Positions 1 through 6,625 of a stretch of DNA of 17,460 nucleotides are shown piece by piece; position 1 is the first letter of the stretch, and each line of letters starts with the position of its first letter. Location of the stretch: NCBI RefSeq assembly GCF_003477995.1, contig NZ_QUEM01000045.1:1-17460 (forward strand), written 5' to 3'. The stretch is from Bacteroides sp. OF04-15BH (lineage in GTDB: Bacteria; Bacteroidota; Bacteroidia; Bacteroidales; Bacteroidaceae). Below the pieces are notes generated by a model. That model was not told where the DNA came from, did no database searches, and saw nothing but the letters and a program-made list of their open reading frames with translations. The position numbers were made by a program, and so were the translations under genes.

Positions 1-978
1 GAAGGGCATTGGCTGAACGGTCAGCCGGAAGCGGAAGACAAAGAAAGCTTTCAAATTGAAGGCAGATGGTTCAAGCCGAACTATCATGCTCATATCGTAT
101 TCGACTGGATGAACCACGAAACTGGAAAGAGCCGAAAGCTCAATGATGAGGATATGGCAACCATGCAGACCTTGGCTTCCAATATACTTCTGATGGAACG
201 TGGGCAGGCAAAAGCTGTCACTGGTAAGGAGCACTTGGAGCGAAACGATTTCATCATAAAAAAACAGAAAGCCGAACTGCAACGTATAGAGGAAACCAAA
301 CGACACAAGGAGCAACAGGTAAGCCTTGCCGAGCAAGAACTCAAACAAGTAAAAGCAGAGATACGCACGGACAAACTCAAAAGTGCAGCTACCGATGTAG
401 CCACTGCCATAACCAGTGGTGTAGGTTCTCTTTTCGGAAGTGGTAAATTAAAAGATTTGGAACACGCCAACGAAAGTTTACGCTATGAAATTTCCAAGCG
501 TGACAAAAGCATTGATGACTTAAAAGTTCAGATGCAACAAATACAGGAGCAGCATGGCAGACAAATTCGTAATCTTCAAGGAATACATAATCAAGAACTT
601 GAAGACAAGGAAATTTCACGATTGAGTACCATTCTCGAAAAAGCATTCTGCTGGTTCCCATTGCTCAAAGAAATGCTGAGAATGGAAAAATTATGTTATG
701 TCATTGGCTTTACCAAGGGGATGGTTGATTCTCTTTTATACAAAAGGGAAGCAATCAGGTGCAGCGGAAAAATCTATTCCGAAGAACATAAACGAAGATT
801 TGAAATCAAGAACGATATTTTCAAGATAGAGAAGAGTTCGGTTGATGAAAATAAATTAGTGCTAACTATAAACAGGCAGCCGATAGGTGAATGGTTCAAA
901 GAGCAATGGGAAAAATTAAGGCATGGTTTGCGACAATCAGCAGAAGAACCAAGAAAAAATAGAGGATTCAAATTATAA
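1..978 (+). CDS. MobV-type mobilization protein (Mob_Pre relaxase), 5' truncated by window
   Basis: The frame is open from base 1 and ends with TAA at 976-978, so the last 325 residues are visible and the N-terminus lies outside the window. The motif NYHAHIVFDW, with codons for its two histidines at 85 and 91, matches the HxH metal-binding motif of MobV/Pre relaxases, which nick the transfer origin of mobilizable plasmids and integrative elements. After it comes a long charged region with heptad-like spacing (about 235-630), probably a coiled coil, then a basic tail. Such long coiled-coil tails are common in Bacteroides MobV proteins. The nicking tyrosine and first histidine motifs would be upstream of the window. 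A near-perfect terminator follows 16 nt after the stop, so this is the last gene of its transcript. Family assignment rests on the single HxH motif and the overall architecture; the C-terminal half is not diagnostic. Confidence 0.8.
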   Translation, partial: EGHWLNGQPEAEDKESFQIEGRWFKPNYHAHIVFDWMNHETGKSRKLNDEDMATMQTLASNILLMERGQAKAVTGKEHLERNDFIIKKQKAELQRIEETKRHKEQQVSLAEQELKQVKAEIRTDKLKSAATDVATAITSGVGSLFGSGKLKDLEHANESLRYEISKRDKSIDDLKVQMQQIQEQHGRQIRNLQGIHNQELEDKEISRLSTILEKAFCWFPLLKEMLRMEKLCYVIGFTKGMVDSLLYKREAIRCSGKIYSEEHKRRFEIKNDIFKIEKSSVDENKLVLTINRQPIGEWFKEQWEKLRHGLRQSAEEPRKNRGFKL

Positions 979-993
979 CCAACAATAAGCAAA

Positions 994-1023
994 AAAGTGT
1001 AATTCAATGATGAATTACACTTT
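994..1023 (+). terminator. Terminator after the mobilization gene
   Basis: A perfect inverted repeat: AAAGTGTAATTCA (994-1006), loop ATGA, TGAATTACACTTT (1011-1023). The 13-bp stem begins 16 nt after the relaxase stop codon. It is AT-rich and ends in only three T residues, so termination strength is uncertain, but position and perfection favour a terminator. Confidence 0.75.
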
Positions 1024-1077
1024 AATTCCCTATATTTACAAATCATTTAAAAAGTTAAGGCACATAAATCAACCACA

Positions 1078-1247
1078 ATGGGCAAAAAATAAAAAATATA
1101 TTAATTAGTCTAAGCATTTCGATGCTATCTTCTTCTTGTTCAACTATATTAGAAATAATAACAGGAAACAGAAAATGTGCATATCCTAATTGTACAGAAC
1201 GAACAAGCAGTAACTCTGCTTATTGCCCATATCATAAACCTTACTAA
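1078..1247 (+). pseudogene. Small lipoprotein with Cys/His zinc-ligand-like motif; frame broken in an A-tract
   Basis: The ATG at 1078 reads MGKK and stops (TAA 1090-1092). Restoring one A to the A6 tract at 1084-1089 gives a continuous 56-residue protein ending at TAA 1245-1247. Its start is a textbook lipoprotein signal: MGKK, the hydrophobic stretch IKNILISLSISM, and the lipobox LSSSC with Cys21. The mature part carries C34-x4-C39-x10-C50-x2-H53, a zinc-ligand-like arrangement. I do not recognise the family. The in-frame ATG at 1122 would give only MLSSSC at its start, without a charged N-region, so it is a poor alternative start. The break may be a true pseudogene mutation, slippage-based phase variation, transcriptional slippage, or a sequencing error in the homopolymer. 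This is the only gene-like content I see in the otherwise gene-free stretch 979-1298. Confidence 0.5.
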
Positions 1248-1298
1248 CTAAAACAACACCTCACCTATGTTTGTATTATCATATCAAAAAAATGACAC

Positions 1299-2135
1299 CT
1301 ATTTCAAAACCCCCTCAGGTATTTGAGGAAACTGTGTTATTTCTCCATGCAACAAATAGTTTGTGCCATCCTCTTGCATTTTCATGAAGGTAACAATACT
1401 TTCTGAACGCAAACTATGAGTTTTTGCCAACTCATCCCAATCAACTCCCAAAAACTTATTGATGGCGGTATAAGTCAATGCAGAAGAACCTATTAAATTG
1501 AATTTATGTTCCTTTGCAGGCACATTTTCATCAGTCAGAATATCATTCTCATCCGTCTTATACGTTAATGTTAAATATGGCAATGTTTCATACGATAGAT
1601 TTGGATCACTATTTTTTTCTACTGAAAATGAATAAGAACCCTTGGTAATAAAATCGCTATATACTTCATGCTTTATATAATTATATGTAAAGAAATAACA
1701 ATCCTTAGCTTCATTATTTATCAAATACATAATCGTTCCATTAGGCAAAGACGGGTGTTTACTCTCATCTACACTATAAACCAAATAGCTGTCTGTAACC
1801 TTTACAGATATTCTTTCCGTTTCATTTGTAACATCATCCTTAACTATCAGATTTATATTTCCCTTTTCAAGTCCTGTAATACGGAGTACAGCAGTAACTC
1901 CATCATTTCCTAAAGTAATACATGATACAGAAACAATCTCTTTGTCTTCAGTAGTAACACTCAGAATACCACTACCGTTTGTAATAGGAATATCATTCCA
2001 TCCCATTAACATTACCTCATAAGATTTTTTATCCAAATGAAAAGGTAAAACTTCTAGCTTTTCTTCGTTGCAACTTGTCATACCAAGCACACTTAGTATA
2101 ATGACAATAAAAATAATATTATTTACTATCCTCAT
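1299..2135 (-). CDS. Lipoprotein with N-terminal Ig-like (BIG2-like) domain
   Basis: A 278-residue protein. The start at 2135 is chosen because it gives a signal peptide: MRIVNN, a hydrophobic run, then the lipobox GMTSC with Cys22, followed by acidic residues. The open frame continues upstream to 2435, but that part overlaps the divergent Abi gene and its promoter and would bury the signal. Residues 32-115 look like a bacterial Ig-like domain of the BIG2 type: a hydrophobic strand pattern ending in TGLEKGNINLIVKDD and ISVKV. The remaining 160 residues are not recognised. It is predicted to be anchored in an outer or inner membrane by lipidation. It is AT-richer than the core genes, fitting element cargo. 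It is divergent from the Abi gene, separated by 187 bp. I see no clean TAnnTTTG box for it; the nearest is TACGTTTT (about 2180-2187, minus). Confidence 0.7.
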   Translation of the reverse strand: MRIVNNIIFIVIILSVLGMTSCNEEKLEVLPFHLDKKSYEVMLMGWNDIPITNGSGILSVTTEDKEIVSVSCITLGNDGVTAVLRITGLEKGNINLIVKDDVTNETERISVKVTDSYLVYSVDESKHPSLPNGTIMYLINNEAKDCYFFTYNYIKHEVYSDFITKGSYSFSVEKNSDPNLSYETLPYLTLTYKTDENDILTDENVPAKEHKFNLIGSSALTYTAINKFLGVDWDELAKTHSLRSESIVTFMKMQEDGTNYLLHGEITQFPQIPEGVLK

Positions 2136-2258
2136 AAACAAACATCTAATTAACTTATAATCAAATTGTTTTAAAATCAAAAACGTATAATAGAACCCAC
2201 ATAAAAAAAACAATAACCCTGAAGTTTGCTTGTTCAGCAGGGACAACAGGGTCTTACG

Positions 2259-2290
2259 TTTGCAAATATAGCTATTAATTTCTATTTTTG
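2259..2290 (+). promoter_or_regulatory. Bacteroidales promoter for the Abi gene
   Basis: TTTG at 2259-2262, a 20-nt spacer, then TATTTTTG at 2283-2290. This matches the Bacteroides -33/-7 consensus exactly. Transcription would start near 2297, leaving a leader of about 26 nt before the ATG at 2323. Confidence 0.75.
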
Positions 2291-2322
2291 CAAGAAAAGT
2301 CTTGTTTTTAAACTTATACCAA

Positions 2323-2985
2323 ATGAAATATGACGAATGTTTGCAGGTACTATCCCCGGCAAGATTAAATAAATACGCACAAGCAAGTGGTAATGAAAAA
2401 GCCAAAACCTTGCGCCTATACCAATATAACATCAAGTTGAGCCAACGTTTTTATGGAGTTATCGGTATGTTTGAGATAATGCTACGCAATGCCATAAACG
2501 CTCACTACAAACAATATTTCAATGATGATAATTGGATAATCAACCAAGCAAGACCCAATGGATTACTTGAACAGGAAGCTTCCGAAATAGTACGCATACA
2601 GCGCACTTATACCAATATGGGAGTGTACAATAACGATAAGATGGTAGCTTCCTTTACATTTGGCTTCTGGACTTATCTGTTTACAAGACGCAATTACCGC
2701 ATAGGAGGAAAAACACTTCTTCAAATATTCCCCAACAAAGCGCATGGTTTAAAGCAAACAGACATCTACAAACAACTGACTGCCATCCGTGAATTTCGTA
2801 ACAGAATAGCACATCATGAACCTATCTGCTTCAACGCTACACGTGCGATAGATACAAAATATGCCAAAGAGCATTATGAGTTAATACGAACCTATATAGA
2901 ATATATGGGATTTGATTCGGATTCTGTATTGCGAATGGTAGAAAAGCCCGATTCTATACTAAAAGTAATAGATGGCATGAAGTAA
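2323..2985 (+). CDS. Abi family abortive infection protein with HEPN RNase motif
   Basis: A 220-residue protein of the Abi_2-like (AbiD/AbiF-type) family. The diagnostic segment is REFRNRIAHHEPI near residues 156-168. Within it R159-x4-H164 is the Rx4-6H signature of HEPN endoribonucleases, which in defence and toxin systems cleave RNA to stop phage growth. The LRNAIN segment around residues 54-59 fits the conserved first part of this family. The ATG at 2323 is chosen over an upstream in-frame TTG (2302) because 2302 sits almost at the predicted transcription start. A full consensus promoter lies just upstream. The gene appears single, with no antitoxin partner on the same strand; the nearest neighbours are the divergent lipoprotein and the tRNA-Leu attachment site. 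The placement at the edge of a mobile element suggests defence cargo. Target and trigger cannot be read from the sequence. Confidence 0.8.
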   Translation: MKYDECLQVLSPARLNKYAQASGNEKAKTLRLYQYNIKLSQRFYGVIGMFEIMLRNAINAHYKQYFNDDNWIINQARPNGLLEQEASEIVRIQRTYTNMGVYNNDKMVASFTFGFWTYLFTRRNYRIGGKTLLQIFPNKAHGLKQTDIYKQLTAIREFRNRIAHHEPICFNATRAIDTKYAKEHYELIRTYIEYMGFDSDSVLRMVEKPDSILKVIDGMK

Positions 2986-3018
2986 ATGCCCCATCTTTGG
3001 TGGGATACATAAGGATGA

Positions 3019-3038
3019 TTGGGAACAATTTGGGAACA
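3019..3038. repeat. Two 9-bp direct repeats, probable integrase arm sites
   Basis: TTGGGAACA occurs at 3019-3027 and again at 3030-3038, exactly 11 bp apart (one helical turn). They lie about 60-80 bp beyond the 3' end of the left tRNA-Leu. Helically phased short repeats beside a tRNA 3' end are typical of arm-type binding sites for tyrosine recombinases. The role is inferred. Confidence 0.5.
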
Positions 3039-3053
3039 TCTCCGATAAAAAGA

Positions 3054-3090
3054 AAAAGCTAAGTATCGAACTATCAATCACTTAGCTTTT
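3054..3090 (-). terminator. Terminator between tRNA-Leu and the Abi gene
   Basis: AAAAGCTAAGT (3054-3064) and ACTTAGCTTTT (3080-3090) form an 11-bp perfect stem with a 15-nt loop. Read on the minus strand it follows the tRNA 3' end by about 7 nt and ends in a T-rich stretch. It could also stop plus-strand transcription coming from the Abi gene. Confidence 0.7.
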
Positions 3091-3096
3091 ATCTTT

Positions 3097-3191
3097 GTAC
3101 CCAGACCCGGGATCGAACCGGGATGGGTTTCCCCACTGGTGTTTGAGACCAGCGCGTCTACCTATTCCGCCATCTGGGCATCTTTTCGATT
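3097..3191 (-). repeat. Left half of a 95-bp inverted repeat containing tRNA-Leu
   Basis: The tRNA plus 12 bp of upstream sequence (AATCGAAAAGAT) and one base beyond the 3' end are identical to 15718-15812 in opposite orientation. The flanks then diverge on both sides, so these are paralogous tRNA loci rather than a recent larger duplication. Confidence 0.9.
3098..3179 (-). tRNA. tRNA-Leu (anticodon CAA), left copy
   Basis: An 82-nt class II tRNA. The acceptor GCCCAGA pairs with TCTGGGT (G1-U72 as in other Leu tRNAs), with discriminator A. The D-arm is GCGG/CGC around the GG-containing loop. The anticodon stem CTGGT/ACCAG holds loop CTCAAAC, giving anticodon CAA for codon UUG. The long variable arm is GGG-GAAA-CCC, and the T-arm is CCCGG-TTCGATC-CCGGG. 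The 3' CCA is not encoded. The sequence is identical to the plus-strand copy at 15730-15811. It has its own consensus promoter. Mobile-element DNA begins directly beyond its 3' end. Confidence 0.97.
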
Positions 3192-3198
3192 GCGAGTG

Positions 3199-3230
3199 CA
3201 AAGGTAGTACATCTTTTTGTTATTTCCAAA
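3199..3230 (-). promoter_or_regulatory. Promoter of the left tRNA-Leu
   Basis: Read on the minus strand: TTTG (3230-3227), a 20-nt spacer, then TACCTTTG (3206-3199). This matches the Bacteroides TTTG/TAnnTTTG consensus and lies 19 nt before the tRNA 5' end. Confidence 0.75.
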
Positions 3231-3287
3231 TAAAAATCACTTTTTTCAGAGAAAAAGTTCAGTTTTCTTTTAAAATCGGGGCTTTTT

Positions 3288-4061
3288 CTACTTTTTGATA
3301 TAGTCTCCGGCCAGACTGCCGCCTCCACCGCAGAAGTACATCAGATCGTAGCGTTCATCAAATTTAGAAGTAAATACATTCAGACCGTTGCCTTCGTTGG
3401 TCGGACGGATTACCATAGTGGAGCTCATTTCCGGATTCACCTGCTGCAAGTCCACTTCAATCTGATTGTTGATGATACGTCCTTTGCCGGTGAACTCACA
3501 TCCTTTTCCCTTGCCTCCGGTTTGTGCAATGGTTACCAGAACTTCATTGTTTTCGCCGGCGGCAATCGTCAGTGTCTGTGCATACGCATCCTTTTCTTCA
3601 CCACCTTGCGTATAGCTGCCTTCAAAGTTCTTTATGGTGAGCGGTTGTTTTTTCAGCAGTACATTCTCGCTCTTCACAATATTGTCTTCGCCGATCAGGG
3701 CAATCTGCTCGTCGGGAAGCACTTTGAAACTGAGCGTTTCCTGTACCGGAACAGAGTCATTACTGCTGGTTTTAACGACAAACGTGCTGTCCTGATAAGA
3801 CCAGGTGCCGTATTCTGTTTCCGAGGTGCCGTCTGAATCCAGATACAGGCGTGTGATGGCAGCCGTGCTGTCGGGCATGAAGGTCACTTTGGTTTCTATT
3901 CCCGGACAGTCGCCGCAAGGCAGAGTACCCTGAAACAGGCACAGATAATCGGTCGGTACGACATCCTGTTCCCCGTTCTGTTTGTTCTTGTTGTTGCAGG
4001 CTGCCAGTCCTACACTCAGTAAGGCTACGGCAGCAAATTGAATTAATCCCTTTGTTTTCAT
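3288..4061 (-). CDS. NlpE-like copper resistance/envelope lipoprotein
   Basis: A 257-residue lipoprotein. The signal peptide is residues 1-21 with lipobox VGLAAC (Cys22). The segment FQGTLPCGDCPGIETKVTF (residues 43-61) carries the C49-x2-C52 motif and the GTLPCxDCxGI signature of the NlpE N-terminal domain. A second beta-rich domain follows from about residue 130 to the end. In E. coli, NlpE is an outer-membrane lipoprotein that senses envelope and surface stress and has been linked to copper tolerance; whether the Bacteroidales homologue signals is not known to me. It is the last minus-strand gene before the tRNA and has its own -7 box, so it is probably transcribed separately from the symporter/HhH operon upstream. 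No strong terminator is seen after it; a weak 8-bp inverted repeat overlaps the stop. Confidence 0.82.
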   Translation of the reverse strand: MKTKGLIQFAAVALLSVGLAACNNKNKQNGEQDVVPTDYLCLFQGTLPCGDCPGIETKVTFMPDSTAAITRLYLDSDGTSETEYGTWSYQDSTFVVKTSSNDSVPVQETLSFKVLPDEQIALIGEDNIVKSENVLLKKQPLTIKNFEGSYTQGGEEKDAYAQTLTIAAGENNEVLVTIAQTGGKGKGCEFTGKGRIINNQIEVDLQQVNPEMSSTMVIRPTNEGNGLNVFTSKFDERYDLMYFCGGGGSLAGDYIKK

Positions 4062-4113
4062 TGTTTTTTTATGAGATAATAATTGGTATTTATGATGCCC
4101 TTGGTTTTGGATG

Positions 4114-4121
4114 CAAAAATA
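4114..4121 (-). promoter_or_regulatory. -7 box of the nlpE-like gene
   Basis: CAAAAATA on the plus strand reads TATTTTTG on the minus strand, an exact TAnnTTTG box. It lies 52 nt before the start codon. I find no convincing TTTG at -33. Confidence 0.55.
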
Positions 4122-4232
4122 GAGAGATTTATCAGATAGAAAAGGGAGTGATGTGTGATTTACGTTTTTTTGTCTATTCCCGTGGCGCTTCTGAAATATT
4201 GTTTCTCAGTTACTTATGTCTGATCAAAAAGA

Positions 4233-5189
4233 CTAGAAGGCACAGTAGGGCGAAAGCCTGTCCAGATCTTTCTCTGTAAACTCTTCATAGAGCGACAGGT
4301 CGTTGAGGCTTTTCAGCGCTCCGTATTTCCGTCTGTGTTCCAGTATGACGCGGCATTGGTAAAAATTCAGATACGGATGCCGGCGAAGTTCTGTCAAGGA
4401 CGCCTTGTTGATATTTATCTTTTTCACTCCCTCTGTGCTTCGAACGACGAACCACGGGAGCAGACTGTCCGGCAGATGGTTTATTTCCAGAAGCTGGTTT
4501 ACGGACATATAGCCTCCGAGCTGTTCGCGGCGGCGCACAATCATGATGGCAAATCTGTTGCCGATGCCCGGTATTCTTTTCAGCAGTGTCGTATCGGCTG
4601 TGTTGAGGTCTACCAGAGTCTTTTCCCGGAATTTGTTGCTTTGATACACCGGGAACTCTTTTCTGAGCGAATCCGGCGCTTTATGTTCCAGATAGCGGTA
4701 TTCCGGAGCAATGTTTACCAGCGGGAGCAGATGATTGAGTTGTTCGCCGGTCATACCGTAAATCCGGCTCAAGTCCTCTTTCTGATGGAATCGTCCTCCC
4801 TTGGCCCGGTATTTATAGATATTGCGTACCTGCCAGGGAGAGAAGCCCAGAGCCAGCAGTTGGGTGGAGTCGGCCGTATTCGGGTCGAATGCGAAAGAAG
4901 CCTTTTCCTGGACCGGTACGGCATAATAGGTTTCCTTTCTCCGGACTTTTGTCGGTTTGTCGGTTATGTTTTGTCGGCACAGTGTCCTGTAATGTCTGCG
5001 TTCCGTTTCGGAGAGCTTTCGGCTGGTCTCCTGATGGCTTCGCGAAAGATAAAACAGGCAGCCGAAGGTAATCAGGGCCGTGCACAGGCTGAATGCAAAA
5101 AGGACCTTTCTGTCTGCGCGGGGCAGATAGAAAAGGTCCTTTATCTTGTTTTGCAATAGTCTGTATGTCCTTTTATTTAACCAGCTCAT
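4233..5189 (-). CDS. Helix-hairpin-helix (ComEA-like) protein with membrane anchor
   Basis: A 318-residue protein. A basic N-terminus is followed by one transmembrane helix (about residues 29-48). Three ComEA-type helix-hairpin-helix repeats then begin with the recurring FDPNTAD / VDLNTAD / ININKAS motif, at about 100-160, 192-252 and 258-316. The second repeat carries the most canonical hairpin, IPGIGNRFAIMIVRRRE. HhH repeats bind DNA without sequence specificity. In ComEA of naturally competent bacteria they receive incoming DNA, but Bacteroidetes members with several repeats are of unproven function. The start overlaps the end of the upstream symporter gene by 17 nt, indicating co-transcription and possibly translational coupling. 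No clear terminator is visible downstream. Confidence 0.8.
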   Translation of the reverse strand: MSWLNKRTYRLLQNKIKDLFYLPRADRKVLFAFSLCTALITFGCLFYLSRSHQETSRKLSETERRHYRTLCRQNITDKPTKVRRKETYYAVPVQEKASFAFDPNTADSTQLLALGFSPWQVRNIYKYRAKGGRFHQKEDLSRIYGMTGEQLNHLLPLVNIAPEYRYLEHKAPDSLRKEFPVYQSNKFREKTLVDLNTADTTLLKRIPGIGNRFAIMIVRRREQLGGYMSVNQLLEINHLPDSLLPWFVVRSTEGVKKININKASLTELRRHPYLNFYQCRVILEHRRKYGALKSLNDLSLYEEFTEKDLDRLSPYCAF

Positions 5190-6531
5190 TCACAAATATA
5201 GTCATAATTGCGATTGGGGCAAAGTATTTCAAGAGGAATATATACAGTTTGAAAAGTGGCATCCGGATGGTGCCGTAGTTGGTCACCTCATCGCGCACGA
5301 TTTTCCGTTCGAGATACCAGCCCGTAAAGATGGCGATCAGCATACCGCTCAGCGGCATCAGGAACTTGGCTGAAACGAAATCGAACAGGTCGAACAGATT
5401 CATGTCAAACAAGGTTGCGCCTTTCAGTACTCCGAACGACAGGGCGCAGAGAATACCCAGCAGGGTGCACGATACCGTAACGATATAGGCACCGGCCTTG
5501 CGGGTGAGTTTGAACCGCTCGTGGATATAGGCTGTAACAACTTCGTGCAGCGAGATGGTAGAAGTCAGGGCTGCCAGAACCAGAAGCACATAGAACATCA
5601 CCGAGAAGATATAGCCCAGAACCGGTGCGTTGTGGAAAGCGATGTTGAATACATTGGGCAGAGTGACGAACACCAGACTCGGACCGGCATCCACCGAAAG
5701 TCCCGGAACGGAGTAAACAGCCGGGAAGATGATGATTCCCGCCATGACAGCCACCATCGTGTCGATGGCTCCCACACTGGCAGCAGTGCGCAGCAGGTTG
5801 GTGTCCCGTCCGAAATATGATGCGTAAGTACACAGACATCCCATTCCCAGACTCATGGAGAAGAAAGCCTGTCCCATAGCGCTCAAAACCACTTTGGTGG
5901 TGATTTTCGAGAAGTCCGGCTTCAGCAGGAAGTTCAGTCCCTCGCTGGCTCCGGGCATGGAGAAGGCGCAAATCACCAGAACACAGATGATGAACAGCAA
6001 CAGCGGCATCATCACCTTGGAGAATTTTTCAATACCCTCGGTCACTCCGCGGATAATCACCACATGGGTGAGCAGCATGAAGAGGATGACATAGAGGGAG
6101 GATTTCCACGGGTTGCTGACAAAGTCATTGAAGAATCCCGTATAATCCGTGCCCTGTGAAAAACTGTTTGTAGCGGCAGCTACCGTATATTCCAGAGTCC
6201 ATCCGGCCACGACCACATAATAGCTCAGGATCAGAAAGGCGGAAAATACGCCCATGAGTCCCACCAGATGCCATTTGGTGCCGGGAGCCAGTTTCTGATA
6301 GGCTGAGGCCGTGTTGGCTTGTGAACGTCTGCCGATCAGAAATTCCGATACCATGACGGGCAAGCCCAGAAAAACGATACACAGCAGATATACCAGCAGG
6401 AAGGCGGCACCACCGTTTGAACCCAGTTCGCTGGGGAAGCGCCAGATATTGCCTAAACCGACAGCAGAACCTGCCGAGGCCAGTATGACTCCGATTTTAC
6501 TCCCAAAGTTTGCTCTTTCATTAACAGACAT
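5173..6531 (-). CDS. Sodium-dependent neurotransmitter symporter (SNF/NSS) family transporter
   Basis: A 452-residue polytopic inner-membrane protein. Residues 21-33, GSAVGLGNIWRFP, are the TM1 signature of the NSS family (LeuT, MhsT), where the helix unwinds around sodium and substrate. A second family marker is the stretch after residue 200 with AMGQAFFSMSLGMG. Length and pattern resemble the shorter bacterial members, which have 11 or 12 membrane helices. Known relatives import amino acids such as leucine or tryptophan with sodium; the substrate here cannot be told. It is the first gene of an operon with the HhH protein, whose start codon lies within its last codons. It has a TAnnTTTG box on the minus strand at 6570-6577 and is divergent from the VanZ-like gene. 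Confidence 0.92.
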   Translation of the reverse strand: MSVNERANFGSKIGVILASAGSAVGLGNIWRFPSELGSNGGAAFLLVYLLCIVFLGLPVMVSEFLIGRRSQANTASAYQKLAPGTKWHLVGLMGVFSAFLILSYYVVVAGWTLEYTVAAATNSFSQGTDYTGFFNDFVSNPWKSSLYVILFMLLTHVVIIRGVTEGIEKFSKVMMPLLLFIICVLVICAFSMPGASEGLNFLLKPDFSKITTKVVLSAMGQAFFSMSLGMGCLCTYASYFGRDTNLLRTAASVGAIDTMVAVMAGIIIFPAVYSVPGLSVDAGPSLVFVTLPNVFNIAFHNAPVLGYIFSVMFYVLLVLAALTSTISLHEVVTAYIHERFKLTRKAGAYIVTVSCTLLGILCALSFGVLKGATLFDMNLFDLFDFVSAKFLMPLSGMLIAIFTGWYLERKIVRDEVTNYGTIRMPLFKLYIFLLKYFAPIAIMTIFVNELVK

Positions 6532-6565
6532 AAAAATGTTAGTTTTTAGTTAAACATGACAATTG

Positions 6566-6598
6566 GTTGCAAAAGTATAGAAAATAAACGTATTTTTG
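6566..6598 (+). promoter_or_regulatory. Promoter of the VanZ-like gene
   Basis: GTTG (6566-6569, one mismatch to TTTG), a 21-nt spacer, and TATTTTTG (6591-6598). The predicted start near 6605 leaves a leader of about 20 nt. Confidence 0.6.
6570..6577 (-). promoter_or_regulatory. -7 box of the symporter/HhH operon
   Basis: CAAAAGTA on the plus strand reads TACTTTTG on the minus strand, an exact TAnnTTTG. It lies 38 nt before the symporter start. The -33 element is not evident. It directly abuts the -33 element of the divergent VanZ-like promoter. Confidence 0.55.
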
Positions 6599-6625
6599 AA
6601 CCGAATTTGAATAAAACAGTGTATT

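Noticed and set aside
1031..1038. TATATTTA as a promoter box for the small broken lipoprotein gene
   Set aside because: One mismatch in the -7, and the region where the -33 element would lie is taken up by the terminator stem; no TTTG there.
2217..2253. ACCCTG / CAGGGT inverted repeat between the lipoprotein and Abi genes
   Set aside because: Only 6 bp with a long spacer; likely chance, though it lies just upstream of the Abi -33 element.
2136..2435. N-terminal extension of the Ig-like lipoprotein by 100 residues
   Set aside because: It would overlap the start of the Abi gene and its promoter, and would place the lipoprotein signal peptide in the middle of the protein.
3250..3289. 8-bp inverted repeat AGAAAAAG / CTTTTTCT at the end of the nlpE-like gene
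   Set aside because: The loop is 24 nt, the stem is almost all A/T and it overlaps the stop codon. Too weak to call a terminator.
3095..3298. Short open frame across the left tRNA-Leu (and a similar one at 15650-15895)
   Set aside because: Both are translations through the tRNA gene and its leader; nothing protein-like.
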